Under the pieces are notes generated by a model. The model did not search any database. It was not told the origin of the DNA and was given only the letters and a program-made list of their open reading frames with translations. From Acidobacteriota bacterium (GTDB lineage Bacteria; Acidobacteriota; Vicinamibacteria; Vicinamibacterales; CAVVIG01), in the NCBI GenBank assembly GCA_003222535.1, contig QHWJ01000209.1, positions 1-40,087 on the forward strand: DNA of 40,087 bases, written 5' to 3'. Positions 16,196 through 24,345 of the stretch are shown piece after piece. Positions within the stretch are counted from its first letter, which is position 1, and each line of letters opens with the position of its first letter. Made by a program: the position numbers and the translations under genes.

Positions 16196-16510
16196 CTACG
16201 GCAAACGGCTTTTCCAGTACCCGGGTTTGCGGCGGTCATGCGCAAGAGCGAGAACTCGGATTGCGGCGGATTCTTCGAGGTAGACCACGTGATAAGGGAA
16301 GCGCTTTACCGGGATTCGTCTCACCGGTAAGGAGGTGGGTAACCTGGGCACCTTTGCGCCTGCGCGCGGCAGGTCGACGATCTGACGAACGGCGGCGTCG
16401 ACGGCATCGAAAAATTCAAGGGCGAGGCCGGTTCGACGGCCTTCATACCAACGCGCGGCGGCTCGGTACTCGGCGTCAGCCTCGTCCTCAAAGCGAACGC
16501 GCGAGGTCAC
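16196..16510 (-). CDS. ParE/RelE-superfamily toxin
   Basis: Toxin of a type II toxin-antitoxin pair; ParE toxins poison gyrase and RelE toxins cleave mRNA, and the sequence does not decide between them. At 104 residues it has the compact RelE fold: N-terminal helices (EADAEYRAAARWYEGR, then ALEFFDAVDAAVRQI), then strands PVRRIPVKRFPYHVVYLEE and IRVLALAHDRRKPGYW. The helical N-terminus and the RRIPVKRFPY strand resemble the plasmid-stabilisation ParE group. It overlaps the antitoxin gene by four bases (ATGA), with the antitoxin first. It stands reversed to the other cassette genes, between attC-like sites D and E. Confidence 0.85.
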   Translation of the reverse strand: MTSRVRFEDEADAEYRAAARWYEGRRTGLALEFFDAVDAAVRQIVDLPRAGAKVPRLPTSLPVRRIPVKRFPYHVVYLEESAAIRVLALAHDRRKPGYWKSRLP

Positions 16511-16752
16511 CGTTTGCGCAGTTCAGCTTCGGCGCGGCTCCGCACGTCTTCCCACGAAATGCCTGCCGACTCTCCGGTCATGACCCGGCGGGCGCGTCTC
16601 TCGATTTCCGCGGCCCAGGCCGCTTCAACTTCGGCGATGTCTTCCGTCCCGGCATCGTCAAGACTGGCGAGGAGTTCGGCGGCCACATCAGCTCGTTCGT
16701 CAATCGGCAATGTCAGGGCTTCACGAAGAAGTTCTTGGGCTCGAGACGTCAT
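16507..16752 (-). CDS. Antitoxin, addiction-module component family
   Basis: An 81-residue, acidic helical protein (LPIDERADVAAELLASLDD, then VEAAWAAEIERRARRV, and ISWEDVRSRAEAELRKR). This is the pattern of the putative addiction module component family that pairs with ParE/RelE toxins (TIGR02574-like). It neutralises the toxin, and such antitoxins often repress their own operon. It is the first gene of the pair; its promoter must lie in 16753-16800, next to attC-like site E. Confidence 0.85.
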   Translation of the reverse strand: MTSRAQELLREALTLPIDERADVAAELLASLDDAGTEDIAEVEAAWAAEIERRARRVMTGESAGISWEDVRSRAEAELRKR

Positions 16753-16778
16753 ATGGCCATTCTAGACCCCGCCACGTA

Positions 16779-16848
16779 GCCCAACAAGCGGCTGCACCCG
16801 ACGGCTTCCTGGTTCTGTGCAGCCGCGGGTGAGCCACGGACGCTGGAC
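16779..16848 (+). repeat. attC-like site E
   Basis: R'' GCCCAAC (16779-16785) is consensus. The left arm GGCTGCACCCG (16790-16800) pairs with CGGGTGAGCC (16826-16835), with one unpaired G at 16794. The R' candidate GCTGGAC (16842-16848) matches the complement of R'' at five of seven bases. Confidence 0.6.
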
Positions 16849-16991
16849 TAAATAGCGAGAATCCGGCATCGAGCGGTTCGAGCCGCGAGCATCCGAATAC
16901 GCCAGCGGGCTCGTCGTATCGTTCCGAGGCTCGAGCAGATTCCCGCTGACCGCACGCTGCAGTTTGGAGTCGCCGGAAGGTTCAGTGGCAC

Positions 16992-17015
16992 GGTCCGGCT
17001 GAAGCCGGACACTAC
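16992..17015. repeat. Single GGTCCGGCTGAAGCCGGACACTAC arm
   Basis: A hairpin-forming 24-base word (the core GTCCGGCTGAAGCCGGAC is itself a near-palindrome). The same word forms the terminal inverted repeats of the insertion at 37311-37435. Otherwise 16849-17040 shows nothing recognisable. Confidence 0.75.
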
Positions 17016-17040
17016 GTACGATAAAGAAAGTCTTTGCGGG

Positions 17041-17300
17041 CTCTGCGTTGATCGTCGGTCTTCGTGGGCCTCGTGGGTCTCGTGGGTCTCGTCGTCACAA
17101 GAAATCTCTGCGGGCTTTGCGGGCTCTGCGTTGATCGTCGGTCTTCGTCGGTCTTCGTGGGTCTCGCGGGTTTCGTCGTCACAAGAAATCTCTGGGGGCT
17201 ATGCGGGCTCTGCGTTGATCGTCGGTCTTCGTGGGTCTCGCGGGTTTCGTCGTCACAAGAAATCTCTGGGGGCTATGCGGGCTCTGCGTTGATCGCCTTC
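17041..17300. repeat. Imperfect tandem repeat, unit 74-84 bp, about three copies
   Basis: CTCTGCGTTGATCG recurs at 17041, 17124, 17208 and 17282. Between copies lie TCTTCGTGGGTCTCG and GTCGTCACAAGAAATCTCTG words. The last two units are nearly identical, so duplication is recent. There are no spacers and no cas genes. Confidence 0.85.
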
Positions 17301-17360
17301 TTCGTGGGTTTCGTGTCTTTCGTGGGTTTCGTGTCTTTCGTGGGTTTCGTGTCTTTCGTG
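17301..17360. repeat. 18-bp tandem repeat TTCGTGGGTTTCGTGTCT, three copies
   Basis: Exact or near-exact 18-base units ending 3 bases before the stop codon of the minus-strand VWFA-TPR gene. It is the reverse complement of the CACGAAA word family seen at 13101-13200 and 27933-28285. Confidence 0.85.
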
Positions 17361-17362
17361 GT

Positions 17363-20197
17363 TCAACGCTTTTCCTTCTCGAGATAATCCACCCACTGCT
17401 TCACCAGCGCGAGCTGCGGGCCCCGCGCGCGCGCGTAGGCGTCGGCGTATTCCTTCGCGCGCTTCAGGTCCTCGGCCCGCGTGTGGACCATCGCGCCGCC
17501 TGCGTGCACGGTGTAGAGCCACTGCACCGCGAAGTAGTACGCGTCCCGGTCGTCCTGCCGCCCCTCGAGGTACCGCTCGAGCGTACGCACCGCTTCCCGG
17601 CCTTTCCCGAACGTCCCGTACAGCATCGCGAGCGGCTTGGTGAAGCGGACGTCGGCCGGCCATTTGGCGATCGCTTCTTCGTAAATCGCGCGCGCCTCGC
17701 CGAAGTCGTGGTTTCGGAGCAGCGCGTCGCCGAGCCATTGATAGATCTGCGGAAAATCGGTGCCCTCGACGAGCGCCGTCTGCCACGCGCTCGCGGCCTC
17801 GCGATCGTGGCCGGACGCGGCAAAGCACGCGGCCAGGAACGCGAGCGGCGCCGTGCTGTCGAGATCCGGATCGATGGCGCGCTTGAAGCTGGCTTCAGCC
17901 TTGGAATAGTCGCCGGCCGCCAGAAAGGCGAGACCCTGATCGAACGACGCGCGCGCGCTCGGCGCCAGCCGCTCGAGAAACGGCGACACCGTGGCGTCCT
18001 GGACCACCAGATCGCGGTGAAAGGACGGCGCCATCGTCGTGTCGTCGACCGGCAGGAACAGTTCGGCGTCCACCGAGGTGTCGCCCAGGCCGTCGGCGGA
18101 CGTCAACAGGACCTTGGGCGCCGCGATCTCGAAGCCCCGCGACAGCGTCTTGATCGACTTGCCGCCGGCGGAGAGGATCGCCCTCAGAATGTATTTGCCG
18201 GGCGGCAGCGCGTGCGTCGGCATCACCCGCGTGAAAATCACGCGCGCGTCGCCGACCGCGTGCGGCGGCACGTCGGCGTTGAACAGGGCGGGCGCGTCCG
18301 GGCCCGTCGCGATCTCGTATTCCATCGTCACGCCGTCGGTCTTCGCGCCGTATGCCTCGACGTAGCCGTGCACGCTCCCGAACGTGATCTGATAGCCGAT
18401 CGTCGGCGTCAGCAGCTGGCCGACCTCGAGCGGTCCGCCTACCATCAATTCGCTCAGCGTGATGCCGGCGGACTCCGGCAGCGTGGCGTGCATGGTGTGT
18501 TCGACCGTGCCCACGCGCTCCCCCTCGACGGCGGCGAGCTTCAGGGTGTACTCGCCCGGGGCGAGGCTCGCGCCCGACGTGTACTGCAGCGCCGACGGCA
18601 CGCCGGTCATGGTCGGCAGCAGCCGCATGTCCGCCGATTTGCTGTCCACCATGCGGCCGTTGTGATCGGTGATGATGTAGCCGACCGACACGACTTTCGA
18701 CGCCGGGTAATCGGTGCCGACGTCGGCGTGGATCAGGAGCTGCACCTTGTCGGGTTCGGGGCCCTGGAGCGCGAACGACGCGACGCGCAGCGGCAGCGCC
18801 GAAGCCAGGAGCGGCGAGGCGAGCGCGGCCGCGACCGCCTGACGCGGCGATCGCAGGGCCCGCGCCGCGCGCTGATCCGCCGGCGTGCCGAGGAGCTGCC
18901 GCCGCGATCGCACGATCGCGCCGCGGCGCGGCACCTCGATCCGCACCGGGTGCGATTTGCCGTCCTTGTCCCGGGCGTCGGATTCGACGCCGAGCAGGTA
19001 GTAGCCGGAGAGCTCCGATTCGATGCGCTCGAACAAGGTCTGCCCGGTGCCGGTGACGGTGAACAGCGTCCCGCGCGCGGCGCCCGCCAGCAGCTCGAGG
19101 CCCTCCGACCGCGCCTGGCGATCCGCGAACGGGTTGATCGGTATGCGCGCATCGGTGATGTCGAACAGCTGGTTGTCCAGCTTCAAGGCGTAGAGGCTGG
19201 TGCGCGCCTCCGCCGCCATGGTGCCGAGATCGATGATCATCGCCTCATCGGACAGGATGAAGCCTTCGGAGATGAGGATCAGCGTCTTCGGCGCATCGAT
19301 CCGGCGGAGGCCGGCAAACAGATCGCGGAGTGTCTGGATGGTCTGGTCGGCCTCGAGGGTGACATCCTGCGCGAGCGAGTGCGCCTCGATCTCGACCTGC
19401 CCGCGGCACATTTCCTGCGCGCCCGGCGACATCGCGATCCCCTGGCACTCCCGGGCCTGCACCCCTTCGAGCGTCGTGCGATCTCCCTTGTCGATCGCCT
19501 GCGCTTCGACCAGCGCGATGTTGTGACCGAGGTCCACCGATCGGCTGGCCTGCTTCTGGCCGACCATGCGGCTGATGGCCTGCTTGATGCGAGCGCGGTC
19601 CGCCGTGAACGTCGTCGCGGGAGCCCCAATGCCGAAGCCGGCCACCGCCACGCGGTCCGAGGGCGCCAGGCGATCGATGAACGCGTTGGCCGCTCTGGCA
19701 ATCGCCAGTGCGCCGCCGAACCGGATGTTCGGCTGGTCGATGGCCATGACGATCAGGCGGCCGCCGGTGGCACTCTCGTTGGTGCTGTACCCGTCAGGCG
19801 GCAACGCCACCGTGGCGCCGGCTGGCTCCGCCGCGAGCGGGATCCATTCGGCCGTCACGACGCGCCGCGTGTTGCCGTCGACGCGGACGACAAAGTCGGC
19901 GGGCGTCAGGTTGGCGACCGGCTTGCCGCGATCGTCGACGACCGTGACGTCGAGCGAGGTGACTTCGACCGACGTCTGAAAGCTCGGCTTCGGCGGAGGC
20001 TGCTGCGCGTGCACGGTCCGGCCGAAGCCGAACGCCACGTACATCGCAGCTAGCGCGACGACGATCGAACGCAAAGCCCGCAGAGACCGCAAATCGATCC
20101 TTTTTCTCGCAGTTCTACGCGCCTGGCCCACGTGCCCCTCCCGCCCATCTTGCCCTTCCTGCCGCACCCGCCGGTCCAGCCTGTCCCGCCCGCGCAT
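17363..20197 (-). CDS. Secreted VWFA-related protein with C-terminal TPR repeats
   Basis: A 944-residue exported protein of the VWFA-related Acidobacterial type. I start it at ATG20197, which overlaps the upstream stop as TGATG; a longer frame to 20278 would run 82 bases into the previous gene. After an Arg-rich leader comes a hydrophobic signal (IVVALAAMYVAFGF) cut near VHAQ. The domain start SVEVTSLDVTVVDDRGKPVANLTPADFVV is characteristic of this group. The VWFA-like domain has AIDQPNIRFGG where MIDAS would read DxSxS, so metal binding is probably lost. A long beta-rich middle is followed by TPR units from about residue 720 (FDQGLAFLAAGDYSKAEASF). It is the last gene of a three-gene operon. 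Confidence 0.82.
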   Translation of the reverse strand: MRGRDRLDRRVRQEGQDGREGHVGQARRTARKRIDLRSLRALRSIVVALAAMYVAFGFGRTVHAQQPPPKPSFQTSVEVTSLDVTVVDDRGKPVANLTPADFVVRVDGNTRRVVTAEWIPLAAEPAGATVALPPDGYSTNESATGGRLIVMAIDQPNIRFGGALAIARAANAFIDRLAPSDRVAVAGFGIGAPATTFTADRARIKQAISRMVGQKQASRSVDLGHNIALVEAQAIDKGDRTTLEGVQARECQGIAMSPGAQEMCRGQVEIEAHSLAQDVTLEADQTIQTLRDLFAGLRRIDAPKTLILISEGFILSDEAMIIDLGTMAAEARTSLYALKLDNQLFDITDARIPINPFADRQARSEGLELLAGAARGTLFTVTGTGQTLFERIESELSGYYLLGVESDARDKDGKSHPVRIEVPRRGAIVRSRRQLLGTPADQRAARALRSPRQAVAAALASPLLASALPLRVASFALQGPEPDKVQLLIHADVGTDYPASKVVSVGYIITDHNGRMVDSKSADMRLLPTMTGVPSALQYTSGASLAPGEYTLKLAAVEGERVGTVEHTMHATLPESAGITLSELMVGGPLEVGQLLTPTIGYQITFGSVHGYVEAYGAKTDGVTMEYEIATGPDAPALFNADVPPHAVGDARVIFTRVMPTHALPPGKYILRAILSAGGKSIKTLSRGFEIAAPKVLLTSADGLGDTSVDAELFLPVDDTTMAPSFHRDLVVQDATVSPFLERLAPSARASFDQGLAFLAAGDYSKAEASFKRAIDPDLDSTAPLAFLAACFAASGHDREAASAWQTALVEGTDFPQIYQWLGDALLRNHDFGEARAIYEEAIAKWPADVRFTKPLAMLYGTFGKGREAVRTLERYLEGRQDDRDAYYFAVQWLYTVHAGGAMVHTRAEDLKRAKEYADAYARARGPQLALVKQWVDYLEKEKR

Positions 20198-21363
20198 CAC
20201 TTCCCGGCCAGGGCGCGGTAGCCCTGCCGCGCACGAACGTCGTGGTGGCCGTCGACGTCGACCTTGATCTTCCTCCACGCGTCGTCGCGGCGCGTGTTGC
20301 TCGACTGGTATCCGAGCAGATACTGGTTCGACAGCTCGTCGAGCAGATCGGCGAAGGCGACCTGCAGATCCTCGGCGCTGTCGGTGAACAGCGCGCGGCC
20401 GCCGGTCGGCGTCGACAACCGCTCCATGATCCTCTTCAGCGGCTCCATCGTCACGCCCCGGCCCTGGCCGATCATGTAGAGCGTGATGTCGCTCGCCTGC
20501 AGCCGCCGCTCGACATCCTTGATCGTCGCATGGCTGCCCTGATCCTCGCCGTCGGTGAACACGACCAGCGCCTTGCGTCCCGTCTGGCGGCCCAGGATCT
20601 CGACGCCGCGCAAGAGCACGTCATACAGCGCCGTCGAGCCCCACGGGGCGAGGCGGTCCACGGCCTTGGTGCGCTCCGCCGGATCAGTGGTCTTCCGCGT
20701 CAACGTGAAGATGTTGTCGTTGAAGCCGAGCAGCGTCACCTGATCCTGCGGCGGAACTTCGCCGAGAAACTGCTTCACTGCACCCTTCACTCTGGGCATC
20801 GCCGACGCCATGCTGCCGGAGATGTCCACGGCCGCCACGAGCTCGAGCGGGACATCCTCGGACGCGAAATGCGTGATCGCCTGCGGATGTCCGTCTTCCG
20901 AGACGTGAAACGACGACTGCGGGACGTCTCGCACGAACCGGCCGCGGCCGTCGGTCACCGTCACGGTGACCTGCACGACGTCGACGTCGATCCGCTCGGC
21001 GTACCCGACCGTTCTGGTCCGGACCGTCTGGACCACGCGGGCGCCGCCCTGAAGCGTGGCGACCGCGCGCACCTGATGCTCGGCGATCACCGGGCCGGCG
21101 TCCCAGTCGCATTCGAAGGGCAGGCGCGTCAGCGCACAGGCCTGGCGGCCGTCGACGAAGAACGTCAACGCCACCACCGCCTCGGGCGGATCGACGCCAG
21201 CCCGCAGCACCGTCGGCCCGACGAGGTAGGCGTCGTCGCCGGGCGCGATGATCGTCAGCTGCGGGCCGTCGGAAGGCGCCTGCGCCCACATCGTCAGCGT
21301 GAGGCCGACCAGGGCCGTGATGACTATTGACGCGCGCGGGCGCTCGATGATCTCGATGATCAT
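20197..21363 (-). CDS. Secreted VWFA-domain protein with intact MIDAS
   Basis: A 388-residue exported protein. ATG21363 follows the upstream stop by one base and gives a clean signal peptide (SIVITALVGLTLTMWAQA). Residues about 30-130 form an Ig-like beta domain (LTIIAPGDDAYLVGPTVLRA, FFVDGRQ). Then comes DVVQVTVTVTDGRGRFV, the entry to the VWFA-related Acidobacterial domain, and a VWFA fold with complete MIDAS (DISGSMAS), FNDNIFTL, GSTALYDVLL and VVFTDGED. The domain ends in YLLGYQSSN, as in this family. It probably binds a protein partner through Mg2+ at the cell envelope. It is the middle gene of the operon, coupled to both neighbours. Confidence 0.88.
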   Translation of the reverse strand: MIIEIIERPRASIVITALVGLTLTMWAQAPSDGPQLTIIAPGDDAYLVGPTVLRAGVDPPEAVVALTFFVDGRQACALTRLPFECDWDAGPVIAEHQVRAVATLQGGARVVQTVRTRTVGYAERIDVDVVQVTVTVTDGRGRFVRDVPQSSFHVSEDGHPQAITHFASEDVPLELVAAVDISGSMASAMPRVKGAVKQFLGEVPPQDQVTLLGFNDNIFTLTRKTTDPAERTKAVDRLAPWGSTALYDVLLRGVEILGRQTGRKALVVFTDGEDQGSHATIKDVERRLQASDITLYMIGQGRGVTMEPLKRIMERLSTPTGGRALFTDSAEDLQVAFADLLDELSNQYLLGYQSSNTRRDDAWRKIKVDVDGHHDVRARQGYRALAGK

Positions 21364-21364
21364 C

Positions 21365-24328
21365 TCAATCCTGATGCCGCAGTCCCGCATCCGGGATGAG
21401 CGGGCCGGCCGCCGTCGCGGCCGCAATGTAGTCCTCGATCCGATCGCGCGAAATGACTCGCGCGGCTCTGGAGAGCGTCAGCCAGTCGGCGTCGTCGGTT
21501 GGCCTCACTTCGTCGATGAAGTCCTGCATCGCGCCCGACAGGACGACTTTGGCGAGGGCGGCGGGCAGGTGCAGCTCTTTGAGCATGATCGCGACGTGCA
21601 GGTTCAGGTCCGCAACGGCCGAGGCGGTCAACCCAAGCTGCGGCCGTCCCAACAGATTCGGCCAGCGGCCGGGCGGCGTCAAGCGGGAACATATGCAGCC
21701 CTGCAGTGTCACCATGGCCATCCCCCACGCGTCGAGGTCGGCCGTTTTGCCCCCGCCCAGCACGAGCATTTCGACGGAGGAGAACATCGACTCGATGCGA
21801 TTCGCCTCGTGCGCGAGCGTCCACCGCACGGCGCGACGGCGCCACGCCTCCATCGAGAGCTCGTCGGCGAGGCGGTCGAACGCCGCGTCGTCGTTTGGCC
21901 GGGACGCCGCGCGCCCGCGATCGGACGGCGTGGCGAGCGCGGCGACCCTGCGGCGGCCGCGTTCAAAGGCGTCGGCAATCGCATCGCGATCGGCGTCGTG
22001 CAGCGCGAACGGGCTCATGAGCGAGACGCTCAAGGCGAACGCGTCGCGCTCGTTCGACGTGAGCTTCGGCGCTTCGAGCACGCGCTCGTAGTTGAGCCGT
22101 CGCAGCGCGAGCGGCGCCAGCCCGAGGTCGAGGCCGAGCAGTGAGCCGGTGATGTGCCACGGCACGCCCGGGGTGACGTCCGCGCGCGGAACCGCCCACG
22201 GCAATCGCGCGCGGGTCTCGGCATCCCGGCCGCCGAAGCCGAAATCGTGGCGGCGAGAGACGTCGTCGGCGAGCAGGACCGCGCCGTCGGGGTCGCCGAC
22301 GTCCGCGGCGTAGGCGATCGAGGGCAGCGCCTCGGCGAGCAGCGTGTCCCCGAGCTCGATCAGCGCCTCGGCCATGCGCGCGGCCTTCTTGACGTCCTTG
22401 TTCCGGATGTCCCGCGAGAGCTCGTCTATCGCCTTGCGCAGCGCGTCGGCGGCATTGGGCGCGGGAGTGAGGCCCGTCGGCGTGCTGTCCTCGCCGTCGT
22501 GCCCGACACGCCGCGGGATGTCGGTCACCACGGCGCTCAACCGCGCGACGATCGACTCCGCGTCGTCGAGTGCCAGCTTTTCGGCCCTCAACGCGCGGCC
22601 GGCTGCAGCCACGTCGAGCGCCGCATCGAGCGGCACGCCTTCCTGCTTCTCGCGCACGCGCTGAAGGCGCCGCCGCTCAGCCGCGCCCAGATCGAGGCGG
22701 TAGCCTTGCCCCTCCCAGGTGACAGGCCGGGCGATCGCGCCGTCGGAAGCCGGACCGGACATGGCCGCGAGGACCGCCGCCTCAGTGGTCGGCGCGGAAG
22801 CGATCGCGGCGGCCAGGTCGTCGCGCAGCCACCGGGCCACCGCGCCCGCAAAGCGGCCATCCTCGGTCGTCGGTAACGCCATGAGCCGTTCGATCAGCTT
22901 CTGCGCGCGAGGCGCGTCGAGCGTCCCGACGCCGGCCATGCGCGTGAGGAGCGCGAGCGCGCCCTGGAACTGCGCCTGCGCCTCGAAGCCGCGACGGCCT
23001 TCGAGCGCCCCGATACGGGCGGCCCGTCGCGCGGCGGTCGCATACGCCGCGGGCGCCCTGATGCCGATGCGCTCGAACGTCCACAGCAGCATCCGGTAGC
23101 GCGAGAACGCCCGCAGCGCGACTAAGACATCGCCGCGCTCGCTGGTTTCGGCGGCACCGGCAAACACGCGCTGGCCGAACGACAGCTGGTCGAGACGCTC
23201 GGCCCGGAGCCGCACCTCCACCGACCCGATCGTGTCGATCAGCCACGCGGCATCGATCGGATCGTCCTCGGCGTTTCGCAGCTGCCGCACCGGATCGTCC
23301 GGAAGGTCGGCGCCGCCGAACACGCGCGACCACAGGCCGCGCGACGCCGGCGGGAGCGGGGTGCCGTCCGGACCGACTTCGATTCGCATCAGCGTCATCG
23401 AGAGATCGTAGGACGCCCTGCCGAGCGGCAGCGTGCGCAGCTGCGACTCGCGGAACACGCCGACACCGGCGGTCAGCGCCTTGAAGCGCTCCGTGCGCGC
23501 CACGGCGTTCGTCATCCAGAGGCCCAGCGCAAACGCGCGGCGCGGCGGATCGAGCTGGCCGATGACGTCGTACAGGTAGAAGAACCGTCCCTCGTTCAGC
23601 TCCAGCAGCTGGAGCACGAAGCGCTCGGGCCGCGTCATCTTTTCGGGGATGACCGCCTCCCACAACGCCGTCACCTCGTCCCGATCACCCTGAGCCTGGC
23701 GCTCCTCGACCTTGCGCGGGGCGACCCCGAGGCTCTCACCCCTCGATGGGGCTCGGGCTCCCGGAGGCACGACGCGATTGTCCTGAATGCGCAGGCTGCT
23801 CGAGAATGCGCCGAAGGCCGGCGCCGAGCGCTCGTAGATCCGCTCGATCAGCAACGGGTGATCCGCGAAGTACTCCAGCGTCCGATCGTCCAGCGCGGCC
23901 AGCCCGAGGCAGAGGAGCGCGGCCGAGCGGTCGGCGACGATGGCGGGGACGAGCTCCCGGGGCGCGACTTTGCGATGGAAGACGGCGCTGCTCCAGAGCT
24001 CCGCGTTCAGCGGCACCGGCACGAGCTCGGCCGGCCGCGTATCGACCGGCACGTCCAGTCGCCTGGCGCGCGCCACCGACTGACGAAGCGCCTGAAGAAA
24101 GGCGTCCGCCGACGGCCTCCTGCCTTCAGGCGTGTTGTACAGCAGCCGCGTGATCTCGAACATGAAGCGCGATCGGTCCGGTACCGGATCGATCCCGAGC
24201 GCTCGTGCCAGCGCGGCAGTACCGCCAGGGAGCGGCACGTCCTCGGTCACACCGGCTGCCGCGGCGGGGCGGAGCGGAAATACCGCTACAATCGTCGAGA
24301 ACGACAGTCGCAGCAGCCAGGATCTCAA
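21365..24328 (-). CDS. Large secreted alpha-helical protein of unknown family
   Basis: A 987-residue protein. TTG24328 gives MRSWLLRLSFSTIVAVFPLRPAAAAG, a standard signal peptide; any later start would remove it. The rest is almost wholly helical and Ala/Arg/Leu-rich, with no membrane segments and no motif I recognise. Visible landmarks are FEITRLLYNTPEGRRP near residue 57, ALWEAVIPEKMTRPERFVLQLL near 225, an aromatic LNEGRFFYLYDVIGQLDPPRRAF block, and a C-terminal part with DLNLHVAIMLKEL. It is first in an operon with two VWFA proteins (gaps of 1 base and minus 1 base), so it probably works with them at the envelope. It is divergent from the subunit B gene. Confidence 0.6.
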   Translation of the reverse strand: MRSWLLRLSFSTIVAVFPLRPAAAAGVTEDVPLPGGTAALARALGIDPVPDRSRFMFEITRLLYNTPEGRRPSADAFLQALRQSVARARRLDVPVDTRPAELVPVPLNAELWSSAVFHRKVAPRELVPAIVADRSAALLCLGLAALDDRTLEYFADHPLLIERIYERSAPAFGAFSSSLRIQDNRVVPPGARAPSRGESLGVAPRKVEERQAQGDRDEVTALWEAVIPEKMTRPERFVLQLLELNEGRFFYLYDVIGQLDPPRRAFALGLWMTNAVARTERFKALTAGVGVFRESQLRTLPLGRASYDLSMTLMRIEVGPDGTPLPPASRGLWSRVFGGADLPDDPVRQLRNAEDDPIDAAWLIDTIGSVEVRLRAERLDQLSFGQRVFAGAAETSERGDVLVALRAFSRYRMLLWTFERIGIRAPAAYATAARRAARIGALEGRRGFEAQAQFQGALALLTRMAGVGTLDAPRAQKLIERLMALPTTEDGRFAGAVARWLRDDLAAAIASAPTTEAAVLAAMSGPASDGAIARPVTWEGQGYRLDLGAAERRRLQRVREKQEGVPLDAALDVAAAGRALRAEKLALDDAESIVARLSAVVTDIPRRVGHDGEDSTPTGLTPAPNAADALRKAIDELSRDIRNKDVKKAARMAEALIELGDTLLAEALPSIAYAADVGDPDGAVLLADDVSRRHDFGFGGRDAETRARLPWAVPRADVTPGVPWHITGSLLGLDLGLAPLALRRLNYERVLEAPKLTSNERDAFALSVSLMSPFALHDADRDAIADAFERGRRRVAALATPSDRGRAASRPNDDAAFDRLADELSMEAWRRRAVRWTLAHEANRIESMFSSVEMLVLGGGKTADLDAWGMAMVTLQGCICSRLTPPGRWPNLLGRPQLGLTASAVADLNLHVAIMLKELHLPAALAKVVLSGAMQDFIDEVRPTDDADWLTLSRAARVISRDRIEDYIAAATAAGPLIPDAGLRHQD

Positions 24329-24336
24329 GGCCGGTC

Positions 24337-24342
24337 ATTATA
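24337..24342 (-). promoter_or_regulatory. -10 box (TATAAT) for the three-gene VWFA operon
   Basis: On the minus strand TATAAT lies 8 bases before TTG24328, so the transcript would be leaderless or nearly so. It also overlaps the region just before the divergent ATG24346. A TACAAT at 24287-24292 (plus strand) is a possible -10 for the subunit B gene. Confidence 0.4.
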
Positions 24343-24345
24343 TAC

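Larger units (their letters stand above)
13973..16848. mobile_element. Gene-cassette cluster with attC-like sites and no visible integrase (CALIN-like)
   Basis: Small unrelated accessory genes alternate with attC-like sites at 13988-14107, 14895-14967, 16101-16173 and 16779-16848, and with half-sites at 14982-15010 and 15611-15631. The three best sites have imperfect inverted arms that differ by one unpaired G in the left arm, the feature that sets strand choice for integron integrases. Gene content (peptidase E-like, lipoprotein, toxin-antitoxin, gene fragments) and weak codon bias fit cassettes. No tyrosine recombinase is encoded anywhere in the window. Confidence 0.65.

Noticed and set aside
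17041-17360. CRISPR array
   Set aside because: The units are contiguous tandem repeats without unique spacers, unit length varies, and no cas genes are near.
17253-17360. Protein tail with HERHETHE repeats on the minus strand
   Set aside because: It is only the translation of the 18-bp TTCGTG tandem repeat in a frame beside the real VWFA-TPR stop.
24205-24345. N-terminal extension of the topoisomerase subunit B gene
   Set aside because: The frame is open, but the residues are Arg-rich and overlap the divergent gene. The family start is at ATG24346.
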